The notes under the pieces: generated by a model
The model's input: the letters and a program-made list of their open reading frames with translations, nothing else
The model's database searches: none
Told to the model about the DNA's origin: nothing
Program-made: the position numbers and the translations under genes
DNA from: Rhodanobacter glycinis
GTDB lineage: Bacteria; Pseudomonadota; Gammaproteobacteria; Xanthomonadales; Rhodanobacteraceae
Assembly: GCF_900114325.1 (NCBI RefSeq)
Contig: NZ_FOSR01000002.1
Span: 1 to 64,000, forward strand
Length of the DNA: 64,000 nt
Direction: 5' to 3'
Part shown: in pieces, positions 34,244 through 44,551 of the stretch
Layout of the letters: every line of letters begins with the position of its first letter
Numbering within the stretch: position 1 is the first letter of the stretch

Positions 34244-34438
34244 ATGTACGTCTCGCTGCCGCAACACGTTCCCCGCCACACACTGGTCAGCCCCGCACCC
34301 GTTGCCACCGCCCCCGTGCCGGATGACGCCGCCGCCGTGCGTGCGCGCGAGCAGCGTATCGACGCCGAACTCGCGCAGAGTTTCCCGGCCAGTGACCCGC
34401 CGAGCTGGGTGCACGGCACGGTATCGGCACAGGACTGA
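34244..34438 (+). CDS. Small protein with SFPASDPPSW motif
   Basis: A 64-residue protein beginning MYVSLPQHVPRHTL, preceded by a strong ribosome site (AGGAGGAAC, seven bases before the ATG). The N-terminal half is Pro/Ala-rich and probably unstructured. The C-terminal half has REQRIDAELAQSFPASDPPSW, a short motif seen at the end of many small proteobacterial proteins of unknown function. It is 25 bases upstream of an AhpD-like gene, so the two probably form an operon. No function is assigned. Confidence 0.75.
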   Translation: MYVSLPQHVPRHTLVSPAPVATAPVPDDAAAVRAREQRIDAELAQSFPASDPPSWVHGTVSAQD

Positions 34439-34463
34439 ACGTCGACTTTCGAGGAGAACCACC

Positions 34464-34805
34464 ATGGACCATACGATGTATCCGCCGTCGAGCGCGGAGC
34501 TGGCGCGCATGCGCCGCGAACTGGCACCCAAACCGCTGGAGGCGTTCAAGGCATTCAGCGCGGCGGTCTTTGCCGACGGCGCACTGCCGAACGTCACCAA
34601 GCAACTGATCGCGGTGGCGGTGGCGCACGTCACCCAATGCCCGTACTGCATCAAGGGGCATACCGCCGAGGCGCTGAAACAGGGCGCCAGCGAAGCGCAG
34701 ATCATGGAAGCGATCTGGGTGGCCGCCGAGATGCGCGCCGGCGGCGCCTACGCCCATTCGACGCTGGCCCTGGACAGCATGCGGCACGCGCACGGCGAGG
34801 ATTGA
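34464..34805 (+). CDS. Carboxymuconolactone decarboxylase / AhpD-like protein
   Basis: A 113-residue alkylhydroperoxidase-like protein with the AhpD core: C59-P-Y-C62 followed by H66 (CPYCIKGH), in the helix that carries the redox-active cysteine pair. Small members of this family act as peroxidase/disulfide reductases or, without cysteines, as decarboxylases; the CxxC here favours the redox role. Start MDHTMYPPSS follows GAGGAG. Its partner is the upstream SFPASDPPSW protein. Confidence 0.85.
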   Translation: MDHTMYPPSSAELARMRRELAPKPLEAFKAFSAAVFADGALPNVTKQLIAVAVAHVTQCPYCIKGHTAEALKQGASEAQIMEAIWVAAEMRAGGAYAHSTLALDSMRHAHGED

Positions 34806-34897
34806 CACGCCGCGCGCGCCGTCACATGCCCGATCGGCCACGCCGCGCGCGCAGTGCGCCGAGCCTTGCCGCACAGGCGGCCGGCCTTTCGCCGCCA

Positions 34898-36962
<2,065 letters not shown>

Positions 36963-37111
36963 GCCACCATTCAAGCATGAAAGCACCGGGATAATCGAGT
37001 GCGGCCACCCGAACCGGCGGCGGCAATGCCATCAAGTGATTCGGGCGCGGCTGACGCTTGAAAGCCCGCGGCAGGCGAGCCACCGCGACGACCACGCCAC
37101 CCGCCAGTCAA

Positions 37112-37762
37112 TCAGCGCGGCTGATAAGCGCGCAGGAACATGTCCACGCCGGCGCGCGCATTGGCCTCGATTTCCGCGGCGTAACTTTCGTCGCACTCCA
37201 CGCAACCGAACATGCGCCGCATCATCAGGTTGCCCTTGATCAGCGCCATGAATTGCACGGCGGCACGCGGCACGTCGGCAATCTCCAGTTGGCCAGCGTC
37301 AACCGAGTGTTGCAGCAGGCGTTCCATCAGGGCGTGCGTACGCATCGAGCCCTCTTCCCACATCAGCCGGCCGTAACGGGGATTGCCCTGGCGACAATCG
37401 CTGAGGATGGCGCGGAAGGTGCCGACGGTCTGCCGGTCGCAGTCGAGGCTGGCATGTGCCTGCGCCACGCGCAGCAAGGTCTCGCGAACGTCGGCGGCGG
37501 GTTCGAAGCGGTAGGTGTCTTCCGGCAGCAGATCCTGGATATGCGAACGGATCACTTCGCGGAACAGGTTGTCCTTGTCGCCGAAGTGGCTGTAGACGGT
37601 GAGCTTGGACACCCCGGCCTCGGCCGCGACGGCATCCATGCTGGTGCCGGCGAAGGCGTTGTGGATGAACAGCGACTTGGCCGCTTCAAGAATAGCCGCC
37701 CGCTTCTCCATGTCCTTGGGGCGGCCGGGCCCGTGCGGCTTGGTTTGCGGGATCGAGTTCAT
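37112..37762 (-). CDS. TetR/AcrR family regulator
   Basis: A 216-residue TetR-type repressor: helix-turn-helix in residues 20-65 (AILEAAKSLFIHNAFAGTSMDAVAAEAGVSKLTVYSHFGDKDNLF) and a helical C-terminal ligand domain of the AefR-like type with several cysteines (CRQGN, FGCVECDESY). The ligand is unknown. It is divergent from a small gene, with a perfect inverted repeat in the gap that may be its operator. Confidence 0.88.
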   Translation of the reverse strand: MNSIPQTKPHGPGRPKDMEKRAAILEAAKSLFIHNAFAGTSMDAVAAEAGVSKLTVYSHFGDKDNLFREVIRSHIQDLLPEDTYRFEPAADVRETLLRVAQAHASLDCDRQTVGTFRAILSDCRQGNPRYGRLMWEEGSMRTHALMERLLQHSVDAGQLEIADVPRAAVQFMALIKGNLMMRRMFGCVECDESYAAEIEANARAGVDMFLRAYQPR

Positions 37763-37771
37763 GGAAGCACC

Positions 37772-37827
37772 TTCACAAATCGGGGATTCGACTTTATTAT
37801 ACGGCAGAGTTCAATTATTTGCTGAAC
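37772..37827 (+). promoter_or_regulatory. Promoter and candidate TetR operator
   Basis: A -35 TTCACA (37772-37777), 17-base spacer and -10 TATTAT (37795-37800) read toward the small gene at 37846. An inverted repeat GTTCA-N9-TGAAC (37809-37827) begins where transcription would start, in a position to block it. Binding by the adjacent TetR protein is inferred. Confidence 0.5.
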
Positions 37828-37845
37828 GCTACCCACTACGTATTT

Positions 37846-38196
37846 ATGGCCACTGCCGCAGAACTTGTCCTCAGCGCAACCTATCGCGAAGCCCAGCGTA
37901 CACTGGCCGCATGGTTGGAGCGCAACCACCGCGAAGCGCGACGCACTGCCTTTGCCGCGCGCGCCGCTGTCGCGGGCCTGACCGCCGTCGAGCGGCACCG
38001 TCTCGCGCGCTGGCTGGCATGGTTGTGTGCCTCGACCGGGCAGCGCGGTGCCGCGCCGCTGGTGCGCATCCATCATCTCGATGGCGCCCTGGGCGATGCC
38101 ACGGCCGCCGCAGTGACCCAGCTTCCCGGTGGTTTCGCGCCAGCCCGCAGCCTTCCGCGCGAGCATTGGAGCATGCCCACGCGGCTGGGGGCATGA
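37846..38196 (+). CDS. Hypothetical protein divergent from tetR
   Basis: A 116-residue Ala/Arg-rich protein beginning MATAAELVLSATYREA with codon use like its neighbours. It is mostly helical in character (AWLERNHREARRTAFAARAAVAGL) with no signal peptide and no family I recognise. The start could also be nine codons upstream. The divergent TetR gene and the intervening operator-like repeat suggest it is the target of that regulator. Confidence 0.5.
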   Translation: MATAAELVLSATYREAQRTLAAWLERNHREARRTAFAARAAVAGLTAVERHRLARWLAWLCASTGQRGAAPLVRIHHLDGALGDATAAAVTQLPGGFAPARSLPREHWSMPTRLGA

Positions 38197-38321
38197 CTTG
38201 CGTCAGGTCGCCGCGATGACTTCCGGCACTTCGTGCGGCCCCGGTCAGGCCGCAGGCTAGTCATTGTCGGGACAGGTCACAAACCCTTATCCTATCTGAC
38301 CTTTTTCGATCCGTACGGGAC

Positions 38322-38990
38322 ATGAGCACAATGGCGATGAACTTCGATCAGGCGCGAATCAACATGGTGGAAAACCAGGTGCGCCCCTGGGAAGTGCTCG
38401 ATGCCCGCGTGCTCGAGGTGCTCGGCCGCGTGCGCCGCGAGGATTTCGTTGCCACCGAACACCAGCAACTGGCCTTCGCCGACCTGTGCCTGCCGCTGGG
38501 CCATGGCGAAGTGATGATGAAGCCGGTGGTGGAAGGTCGCGTACTGCAGGCACTGGAGTTGAAGCCGGAGGATCGCGTGCTGGAAATCGGCACCGGCTCG
38601 GGTTTCCTTGCCGCCTGCATGGCCAGCCTGGCCGGCTCGGTGGTCAGCGTGGACATGCATGCCGACTTCACCGCCACGGCCGGTGAGCGCCTGCGCGCGG
38701 CCGGCATCGGCAACGTCGAGCTGGCGACCGGCGAAGCCGTCATCGAGTGGCAGCCGCAAGGCCAGTTCGATGTTGTGGTGGTCACCGGAGCGGTGTCCAG
38801 CGTTCCCGAACGTTTCTTCGGCTGGCTCAAGCCCGGCGGCCGTCTGCTGGCCGTGCGCGGCGAATCGCCGGCGCAACAGGCCGTACTGATCACCCGCGAA
38901 GGCGAAGGCCGTTTCCGCGAGGAAACCCTGTTCGAGACCGACCTGCCGTACCTTGCCCACGCCAAACCGCCCCGCCCCTTCGTTTTCTGA
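38322..38990 (+). CDS. Protein-L-isoaspartate O-methyltransferase-like protein
   Basis: A 222-residue SAM-dependent methyltransferase of the PCMT family: EIGTGSGFLAACMASLAG is the SAM loop, with MVENQVRPWEVLD at the start and GGRLLAVRGE late in the fold. It resembles the divergent Pcm homologue often found immediately upstream of tolC in Xanthomonadales. The PCMT motif region around residue 60 is altered from the classical form, so repair of isoaspartyl residues is not certain. Three possible ATGs lie within 16 bases. tolC starts 31 bases downstream, suggesting one operon. Confidence 0.82.
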   Translation: MSTMAMNFDQARINMVENQVRPWEVLDARVLEVLGRVRREDFVATEHQQLAFADLCLPLGHGEVMMKPVVEGRVLQALELKPEDRVLEIGTGSGFLAACMASLAGSVVSVDMHADFTATAGERLRAAGIGNVELATGEAVIEWQPQGQFDVVVVTGAVSSVPERFFGWLKPGGRLLAVRGESPAQQAVLITREGEGRFREETLFETDLPYLAHAKPPRPFVF

Positions 38991-39021
38991 TTTCCGATCC
39001 CCGACCCCACGAGGCGAACCC

Positions 39022-40356
39022 ATGCGCTTGAAGCTTCTGACCCTTGCCCTGACCCTGGCTGCAGTGTCCCTGCCCAGCCATGGCGAGGACCTGATGGACG
39101 CATACCGTCAAGCGCGTGCCAACGACCCCGTGCTGGCGCAGGCCGATGCGCAGCGCCTGGGCACCCATGAAGGCATCAACCAGGCACGCTCGGCGCTGCT
39201 GCCGCAGATTTCGGCCGGCGCCAAGCTCAGCCAGGCCAGCTCGGGCGGTTCGTTCAACGCCGGCCTGGAAGGTGATGGCCGCGGCCACACGCGTGATCGC
39301 AGCATCTCCGCCACGCTGACCCAGAGCGTGTTCAACCTCAGCCAGATCGCCAACCTGCGCGCCGCCCATTCCAGCGCCAGCGCGCAGGACGAGCTGTATG
39401 CCGCGGCCGAGCAGAATCTCTACGTCCGCGTGGCCACGGCCTACTTCAACGTGCTGACGGCGGAGGATCAGCTGTCCTACGCCCAGGCCAACGAGGACGC
39501 GTACAAGCAGCAGTACGAGCAGGCCGACCAGCGCTTCAAGGTCGGTCTCTCGGCGATCACCGACGTCTACCAGGCCAAGTCCTACTACGAAGGCGCCAAG
39601 GCCCAGACGCTGGGTGCCCAGAACACCCTGGACGATGCGCGCGAGGCGCTGACCCAGATCACCGGCAAACCGGTAGGGACGCTGAAAAAGCTGCGCGACG
39701 AGCTGCCGTTGAAGGCCCCGGTGCCGGCCGATCCGACGGCATGGGTGCAGAAGGCCCTGCAGAACAACCCCAACGTGTTGTCGCAGCAGGACAACGTCGC
39801 CGCCGCCGACCACAGCATCAACGCCGCCCGCGCCGGCCACCTGCCCACGCTCAGCGCCTCGCTGTCGCGCGGTAAGGACACCACCTGGCTCGAACACGGC
39901 TCTGCCGCCGGCATCGCCGGCAACGGCCGCTACGGCACCACCGTCGGCCTGACCCTGACCGTGCCGATCTTCTCCGGTGGCTACACGCAGTCCGTGGTGC
40001 GCCAGTCGATCGACCAGCGCGATTCGGCGCAGGACTCGCTGGAAAGCCAGCGTCGCCAGGTCCGCCGTGCCACGCTCAACTACTACCGCTCCGTGCTCGC
40101 CGGGATCAGCCAGGTGCAGTCGGGCAAGGCCGCGGTGGAATCCGGCGAGAAGGCGCTGGACGCCACTCGCGCCGGCTTCCAGGTCGGCACGCAGACCATG
40201 ACCGACGTGCTGCTGGCGATCCAGACCCTGACCTCGGCCGAGAGCACCTACTCGCAGAACCGCCACCAGTTCATCCTGGACAAGCTGCTGCTGGAACAGG
40301 CTGCCGGCACCGCCGACCTCAAGGATCTGGAAAAGATCAACGCACTGCTGCAGTAA
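39022..40356 (+). CDS. tolC: TolC family outer-membrane efflux channel
   Basis: A 444-residue protein: signal peptide 1-21 (LTLALTLAAVSLPSHG), then two homologous halves of long alpha-helices and short beta-strand pairs. EDLMDAYRQARANDPVL opens the first half. Typical TolC features are YFNVLTAEDQLSYAQ, RFKVGLSAITDVYQAKS and, in the second half, GFQVGTQTMTDVLLAIQTL. Trimeric TolC forms the exit duct for drug efflux and type I secretion. It is co-oriented with the Pcm-like gene 31 bases upstream. A palindromic terminator follows. Confidence 0.93.
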   Translation: MRLKLLTLALTLAAVSLPSHGEDLMDAYRQARANDPVLAQADAQRLGTHEGINQARSALLPQISAGAKLSQASSGGSFNAGLEGDGRGHTRDRSISATLTQSVFNLSQIANLRAAHSSASAQDELYAAAEQNLYVRVATAYFNVLTAEDQLSYAQANEDAYKQQYEQADQRFKVGLSAITDVYQAKSYYEGAKAQTLGAQNTLDDAREALTQITGKPVGTLKKLRDELPLKAPVPADPTAWVQKALQNNPNVLSQQDNVAAADHSINAARAGHLPTLSASLSRGKDTTWLEHGSAAGIAGNGRYGTTVGLTLTVPIFSGGYTQSVVRQSIDQRDSAQDSLESQRRQVRRATLNYYRSVLAGISQVQSGKAAVESGEKALDATRAGFQVGTQTMTDVLLAIQTLTSAESTYSQNRHQFILDKLLLEQAAGTADLKDLEKINALLQ

Positions 40357-40389
40357 GTCGCTGGCGCGCATCGCGCCGCCTCGACGTTG

Positions 40390-40429
40390 CAACGAAACAG
40401 GCCGGGCGCAAGCCCGGCCTGTTTCGTTG
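40390..40429. terminator. Bidirectional terminator
   Basis: A perfect 18-bp stem (40390-40407 with 40412-40429) closed by a GCAA tetraloop sits between the convergent tolC and waaA genes. The stem ends in CTGTTTCGTTG on either strand, giving a partial T-run in both directions. Confidence 0.75.
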
Positions 40430-40467
40430 TGGCGCGGCCCTTCCGGCCGCCCTGCCGGAAGCGACGG

Positions 40468-41772
40468 CTATTCCTCCAGCAAGCCATCCACCAGCCGCAT
40501 CACCCGACCCACGGCACCGCGCTCGCTGTCGAACACCATCCGCGCGCGTCGCCCCATGCGTTCGCGCCGCGCGCGATCGCTCAGCAGGCCCAGCACCTTG
40601 GCGGCAAGATCGGGGCCATCGGCCACGCGCTCGCCGCCGCCTTCACGGACCAGGGTCAACGTGATCTCCTCGAAGTTGTAGGTGTTCGGGCCTACCAGCA
40701 CGGGCCGCGACAAGGCCGCCGGCTCCAGCACGTTGTGCCCCCCGATCGACGCCAGGCTGCCGCCCACGAAGGCCACGTCGGAAGCGGCGAAGAACGGCAT
40801 CAACTCGCCCATCGAATCGATCACGAAGACCCGGTGCGCGACACCGGGCACGCCGTCGGCGCTGCGCGAGGCGGTGGCGAAGCCGAGGCCGCGCGCCGCA
40901 TGCTCGACCATCCGGAAACGCTCGGGGTGCCGTGCCGCGATCAGCAACAACGCATCCGGCAGGCGTTCGAGCACCTTCAGGTGCGCCTCCAGTGCGGCCT
41001 GCTCCTCGCCTTCGTGCGTGCTGGCGGCAATCCACACCGGCCGCAATCGTCCCCACCCCTGGCGCAACTCCTCGCCAATGCGCACCGCATCGTACGGCAC
41101 CGGCATGTCGAACTTCAGGTTGCCGCTGATCGTGATCAGTTCGGGATCGGCGCCCAGCAGGCGATAGCGCGCCGCATCGGTGCGCGATTGCGCCGCCACC
41201 CGCACACCACGCAACGCCGAGCGCAACAACGGCATCAAGGGTCTGTAGCCGCGCAGCGAGCGTTCGGACAGGCGCGCATTGACGATCATCAGCGGAATCC
41301 CGCGCCCGCGGCAGGCAAAATACAGGTTCGGCCAGATCTCGGTCTCCACGATCAGCGCCAGACGGGGGCGCAGGCGTTGCAGGAAGCGCTCCACCGCGAA
41401 TGGCAGGTCGTAGGGCAGGTAGACGTGGAACACCTCGTCGCCGAACAGCTGGTGCACGCGCGCCGAGCCGGTCGGCGTCACCGTGGTCACCACCAGCGGC
41501 GCGTGCGGATAATCCGCGCGCAACGCCTTGACCAGCGGCTCGGCAGCATTCACCTCGCCCACCGACACCGCATGCACCCACAGGCAGCCGGGCATTCCCG
41601 CCGGTGGCTCGAACACACCGAAGCGTTCCGGCCAGCGCCGGTGGTAGTTGCCATAGCGCATGCCCCGCGTCAGCAGCCGCAACACGATCAACGGCGTGAC
41701 CAGGTACATCACCAGTATGTAGAGATAGCGCAACACGAACTCCCTGACTGACGCGGCAGTATACGAGAGCAT
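40468..41772 (-). CDS. waaA: Kdo transferase
   Basis: A 434-residue GT30 glycosyltransferase that adds Kdo to lipid IVA on the inner face of the inner membrane. An N-terminal membrane anchor (VLRYLYILVMYLVTPLIVLRLL) precedes the GT-B fold. The catalytic Glu is E73 in SVGEVNAAEPL. NARLSERS, GNLKFDMPVP and VGGSLASIGGHNVLEPA are family signatures. The ATG at 41772 gives eight residues ahead of the usual start; a GTG at VLRYLY is an alternative. It is divergent from the LpxL-type acyltransferase across 54 bp. Confidence 0.94.
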   Translation of the reverse strand: MLSYTAASVREFVLRYLYILVMYLVTPLIVLRLLTRGMRYGNYHRRWPERFGVFEPPAGMPGCLWVHAVSVGEVNAAEPLVKALRADYPHAPLVVTTVTPTGSARVHQLFGDEVFHVYLPYDLPFAVERFLQRLRPRLALIVETEIWPNLYFACRGRGIPLMIVNARLSERSLRGYRPLMPLLRSALRGVRVAAQSRTDAARYRLLGADPELITISGNLKFDMPVPYDAVRIGEELRQGWGRLRPVWIAASTHEGEEQAALEAHLKVLERLPDALLLIAARHPERFRMVEHAARGLGFATASRSADGVPGVAHRVFVIDSMGELMPFFAASDVAFVGGSLASIGGHNVLEPAALSRPVLVGPNTYNFEEITLTLVREGGGERVADGPDLAAKVLGLLSDRARRERMGRRARMVFDSERGAVGRVMRLVDGLLEE

Positions 41773-41826
41773 GCCTGCGGGGCCAGATCCGGCGCGTTCT
41801 CGTCCCGCTTTGCCGCCTCCACTACA

Positions 41827-42762
41827 ATGGGGCCGATGCCCGGCATGCCACGCCCCACCTTCTCCCGTTCCCTGCTCGCCCCGCGTCACTGGCCGGCCTG
41901 GCTGGGCGTGGGCGCGCTGCACCTGATCGCCCGCCTGCCGCGACCCGCGCTGATGGGATTGGGGCGACTGCTCGGCGCCATCGTGCAACGCTTTCCGTCG
42001 CCACGCCGGCGCATCGCCGAAGCCAACATCGCGCTGTGTTTCCCCGAGCTGGATGCCGCTGCCCAGGCCGCCCTGGTCGACGCCCACCTGCGCGACATCG
42101 GCCTGATGATGGTGGAATTCGCACTCGGCTGGATGGGTTCGAAGCGCGCCATCGCCCGCACGCCAATCACCCTCGAGGGCTTGGAGCACCTGGAAGCCGC
42201 CCGCGCCGAGGGTCGCGGCGTGCTGCTGGTTGGCGGTCACTTCTCGCACCTGGAGCTGTGCGCCCGGCTGGTCTCGCAGCGCATCCGCATCGCCGGCATG
42301 TATCGGCGCATGGACTCGACCGTGTTCGAATGGGCCGTGTTGCGCGCGCGCCTGGACTACGCCGATGCGATGTTTGACAAGGACGACATCCGGGGCACCG
42401 TGAAGTACCTGCGCAGCGGCGGTACGCTGTGGTACGCGCCGGACCAGGACATGCGCAGCAAGGACAACGTGTTCGTGCCGTTCTTCGGAATCCCGGCGGC
42501 CACCATCACCGCCACCCACCACCTGGCACGCATGGGCAACGCCGTGGTGATCCCGTTCTTCCATCGCCGCCTGCCCGGCAATGCCGGCTACGCATTGCGT
42601 CTGGGTGCCCCTCTGGAAAACCTGCCCAGCGCCGACGTGCTGGATGACACCGCCCGCGTCAACGCCTGCATCGAGCAGATGGCGCGCGCCGCCCCCGAGC
42701 AATACCTGTGGGTGCACAAGCGCTTCAAGACCCGGCCGGAAGGCGCACCGGACGTGTATTGA
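41827..42762 (+). CDS. Lipid A biosynthesis acyltransferase (LpxL/HtrB family)
   Basis: A 311-residue membrane-bound acyltransferase that adds a secondary acyl chain to Kdo2-lipid IVA. The catalytic HX4E motif is H138-FSHL-E143, in VGGHFSHLELCARL. The N-terminal hydrophobic region (about 22-52), YRRMDS and YAPDQDMRSKDNVFVPFFG are typical. LpxL, LpxM and LpxP cannot be separated by eye. It is divergent from waaA, as in several related genomes. Confidence 0.92.
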   Translation: MGPMPGMPRPTFSRSLLAPRHWPAWLGVGALHLIARLPRPALMGLGRLLGAIVQRFPSPRRRIAEANIALCFPELDAAAQAALVDAHLRDIGLMMVEFALGWMGSKRAIARTPITLEGLEHLEAARAEGRGVLLVGGHFSHLELCARLVSQRIRIAGMYRRMDSTVFEWAVLRARLDYADAMFDKDDIRGTVKYLRSGGTLWYAPDQDMRSKDNVFVPFFGIPAATITATHHLARMGNAVVIPFFHRRLPGNAGYALRLGAPLENLPSADVLDDTARVNACIEQMARAAPEQYLWVHKRFKTRPEGAPDVY

Positions 42763-42841
42763 AATACTGAACCGCTGATGACCCCGCGTTGCCCGTGACA
42801 GGCCAGCGTCAGCGTCGACCGCTAGAAAGTGCGACAGGCCC

Positions 42842-43795
42842 ATGGAGGTGCCATCCCCAATGTCGCTACCGTATTTCCGCCGTTCACTGCATGCCCGCCG
42901 CGATTGGAGTGGCGGCCTGGTCAAGCGCGCCCTGACGGCATCCAAGTATGTATTCCGCTGTGCCCTGCACTGGCGGCACCAATCCGCATGGTTGCGATTC
43001 CTGCATGAGACGCCGCGCATGTCGGCCATGCTCCCGCACGACTCGCGCCTGCACGAAAGGCCGCTGCACGCCTACATCAACCGCTTGCTCCCGCTGGCGC
43101 GTCGCTACGCCATCATCGAAAGCCACTACCGTTATCTCCTGGCGCATTGGCCTGCGCACCTGATCGATCGGGTGTACCGCGAAGGCGCGGCCTCGCTGGG
43201 TCGGCTCGTGCTCAAGAACGACAGCGTGGCCGAACTGCAGTTGCGCCGCCCGTTGGGCCGCGGCCGCGAAGGCGAGCTGGCGCTCTATCTGCTCGACGCC
43301 GAGGGGCGCCCCCTGTCGTCGGTGATCTTTACCCTTGCCGACGAAGGCCGCACCGTGTTGATCGGCTGCCTGCAAGGTGCCGCGGCCGGACTGGGACGGG
43401 AGGCCGTGCGCGAATTCACCAAGCAGGCACACGGCCTGCGCCCGAAAAACCTGCTGCTGTCGATGCTGTACGCGCTGGCCCAGGCCATCGGCGCATCGCA
43501 AATGCTCGGCGTCGGCAACCGTGCCCATCCGTTTTCGCGCAACAAGGGCAAGATCAAGGCGGACTATGACGGCTTCTGGGCCGAGTGTCTGGCCCAACCC
43601 CGCCCGGACGGCTTCCACGCCTTGCCACTGCACGAGCCCGCCCGCGACGAAAGCCTGGTGGAAAGCAAACACCGCTCGGCCTTCCGCAAGCGCGAAGCCC
43701 TGCGGCACACGGCATGCAGCCTGCTCGTCCAGGCCGTGAATGGCACCCGCCAGGACGCTGCAAACACCGAGTACGGGCCGTCAGTGGCGGCTTGA
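42842..43795 (+). CDS. DUF535 (VirK/YbjX-like) protein
   Basis: A 317-residue protein of the DUF535 family, which includes VirK and YbjX, proteins linked to envelope integrity and resistance to antimicrobial peptides. Typical segments are HYRYLLAHWP, ELALYLLDAEGRPLSSVIFTL, IGCLQGA, REFTKQAHGLRPKNLLLSMLYALAQ and ADYDGFWAE. No enzyme motif is evident. Its position among lipopolysaccharide genes fits an envelope role. Its 3' end overlaps the convergent glycosyltransferase gene by 15 bases. Confidence 0.85.
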   Translation: MEVPSPMSLPYFRRSLHARRDWSGGLVKRALTASKYVFRCALHWRHQSAWLRFLHETPRMSAMLPHDSRLHERPLHAYINRLLPLARRYAIIESHYRYLLAHWPAHLIDRVYREGAASLGRLVLKNDSVAELQLRRPLGRGREGELALYLLDAEGRPLSSVIFTLADEGRTVLIGCLQGAAAGLGREAVREFTKQAHGLRPKNLLLSMLYALAQAIGASQMLGVGNRAHPFSRNKGKIKADYDGFWAECLAQPRPDGFHALPLHEPARDESLVESKHRSAFRKREALRHTACSLLVQAVNGTRQDAANTEYGPSVAA

Positions 43796-44551
43796 CCGTG
43801 ATTCGCGCCGCCGTGCCTCGTGCAGCTTGGCGTATTTCAGGAACGCGTAGAACGCGCCGGTGACGCTGGCGATGAAGCCGGCCCAGCCGTTGAGGAAATA
43901 GCGCTTCACCAGGTACTGGCGCAGGAAGAACAGCGGCGGATACAGCACCATGCGCAGGCCGGTGAAGCGCTGACCCTTGCGCAACTTGTACGCCACCATG
44001 CCCGAGGTGTAGCGGTTGATCTTTTCCACACGGGTGGCGATGTCGCCGTCGCCATCGTTGACGAAATCCGCGCGGCGCAACGTCCTGGTCGGACCGCGCA
44101 CTTCCACCGCAGCATGCACGTCCACGTCGTTCATGCCGCCACGGCGGCGGTCGAACAGGCGCAAATGGCCGTTGCGATGGCTCCAGCGATGCTGCACCGT
44201 CCAGAACATCCGCTCGCGTCGCGGCAGGCGGAAACCGGCGTGCCGCGGATCGACCAGTGCCTGCTCGATCACCGCACGCGTGCCCGGTGACAGGATCTCG
44301 TCCGCATCCAGGTTGAGGATCCAGTCGTGGCTGGCCATGTCGATGACGCGCTGTTTCTGCGGGCCATAGTCGTCGAACGGGTGCGTCGCCACGCGCGCGC
44401 CGTGTCGCCGTGCAATCGCCACGGTGTCGTCGCTGGAACCCGAATCCAGCACCACGATCTCGTCGGCCCAATCCACCTCGCGCAGGCAGGCGTCCAGGGT
44501 GTCGGCATTGTTGAAGGTGATCAACACCACCGACAGCGGCTCACGCGGCAT
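43781..44551 (-). CDS. Glycosyltransferase family 2 (WaaE/KdtX-like)
   Basis: A 256-residue GT2 enzyme: SVVLITFNNADTLDACL at the start, LDSGSSDDT, the metal-binding DAD at 82-84 (LNLDADEILSP) and a hydrophobic C-terminal region (MVLYPPLFFLRQYL, GWAGFIASVTGAFYAFL) that likely associates with the membrane. This is the layout of WaaE/KdtX, which adds glucose or a similar sugar to inner-core LPS. MPREPLSVV is the chosen start, with GGAG eight bases upstream. It overlaps the end of the O-antigen ligase gene by 11 bases. Confidence 0.88.
   Translation of the reverse strand: MPREPLSVVLITFNNADTLDACLREVDWADEIVVLDSGSSDDTVAIARRHGARVATHPFDDYGPQKQRVIDMASHDWILNLDADEILSPGTRAVIEQALVDPRHAGFRLPRRERMFWTVQHRWSHRNGHLRLFDRRRGGMNDVDVHAAVEVRGPTRTLRRADFVNDGDGDIATRVEKINRYTSGMVAYKLRKGQRFTGLRMVLYPPLFFLRQYLVKRYFLNGWAGFIASVTGAFYAFLKYAKLHEARRRESRSSRH

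Noticed and set aside
41773-43029. Possible N-terminal extension of waaA to 853 codons
   Set aside because: The extra part lies opposite the LpxL-type acyltransferase gene and has no Kdo-transferase similarity; the real start is near 41772.
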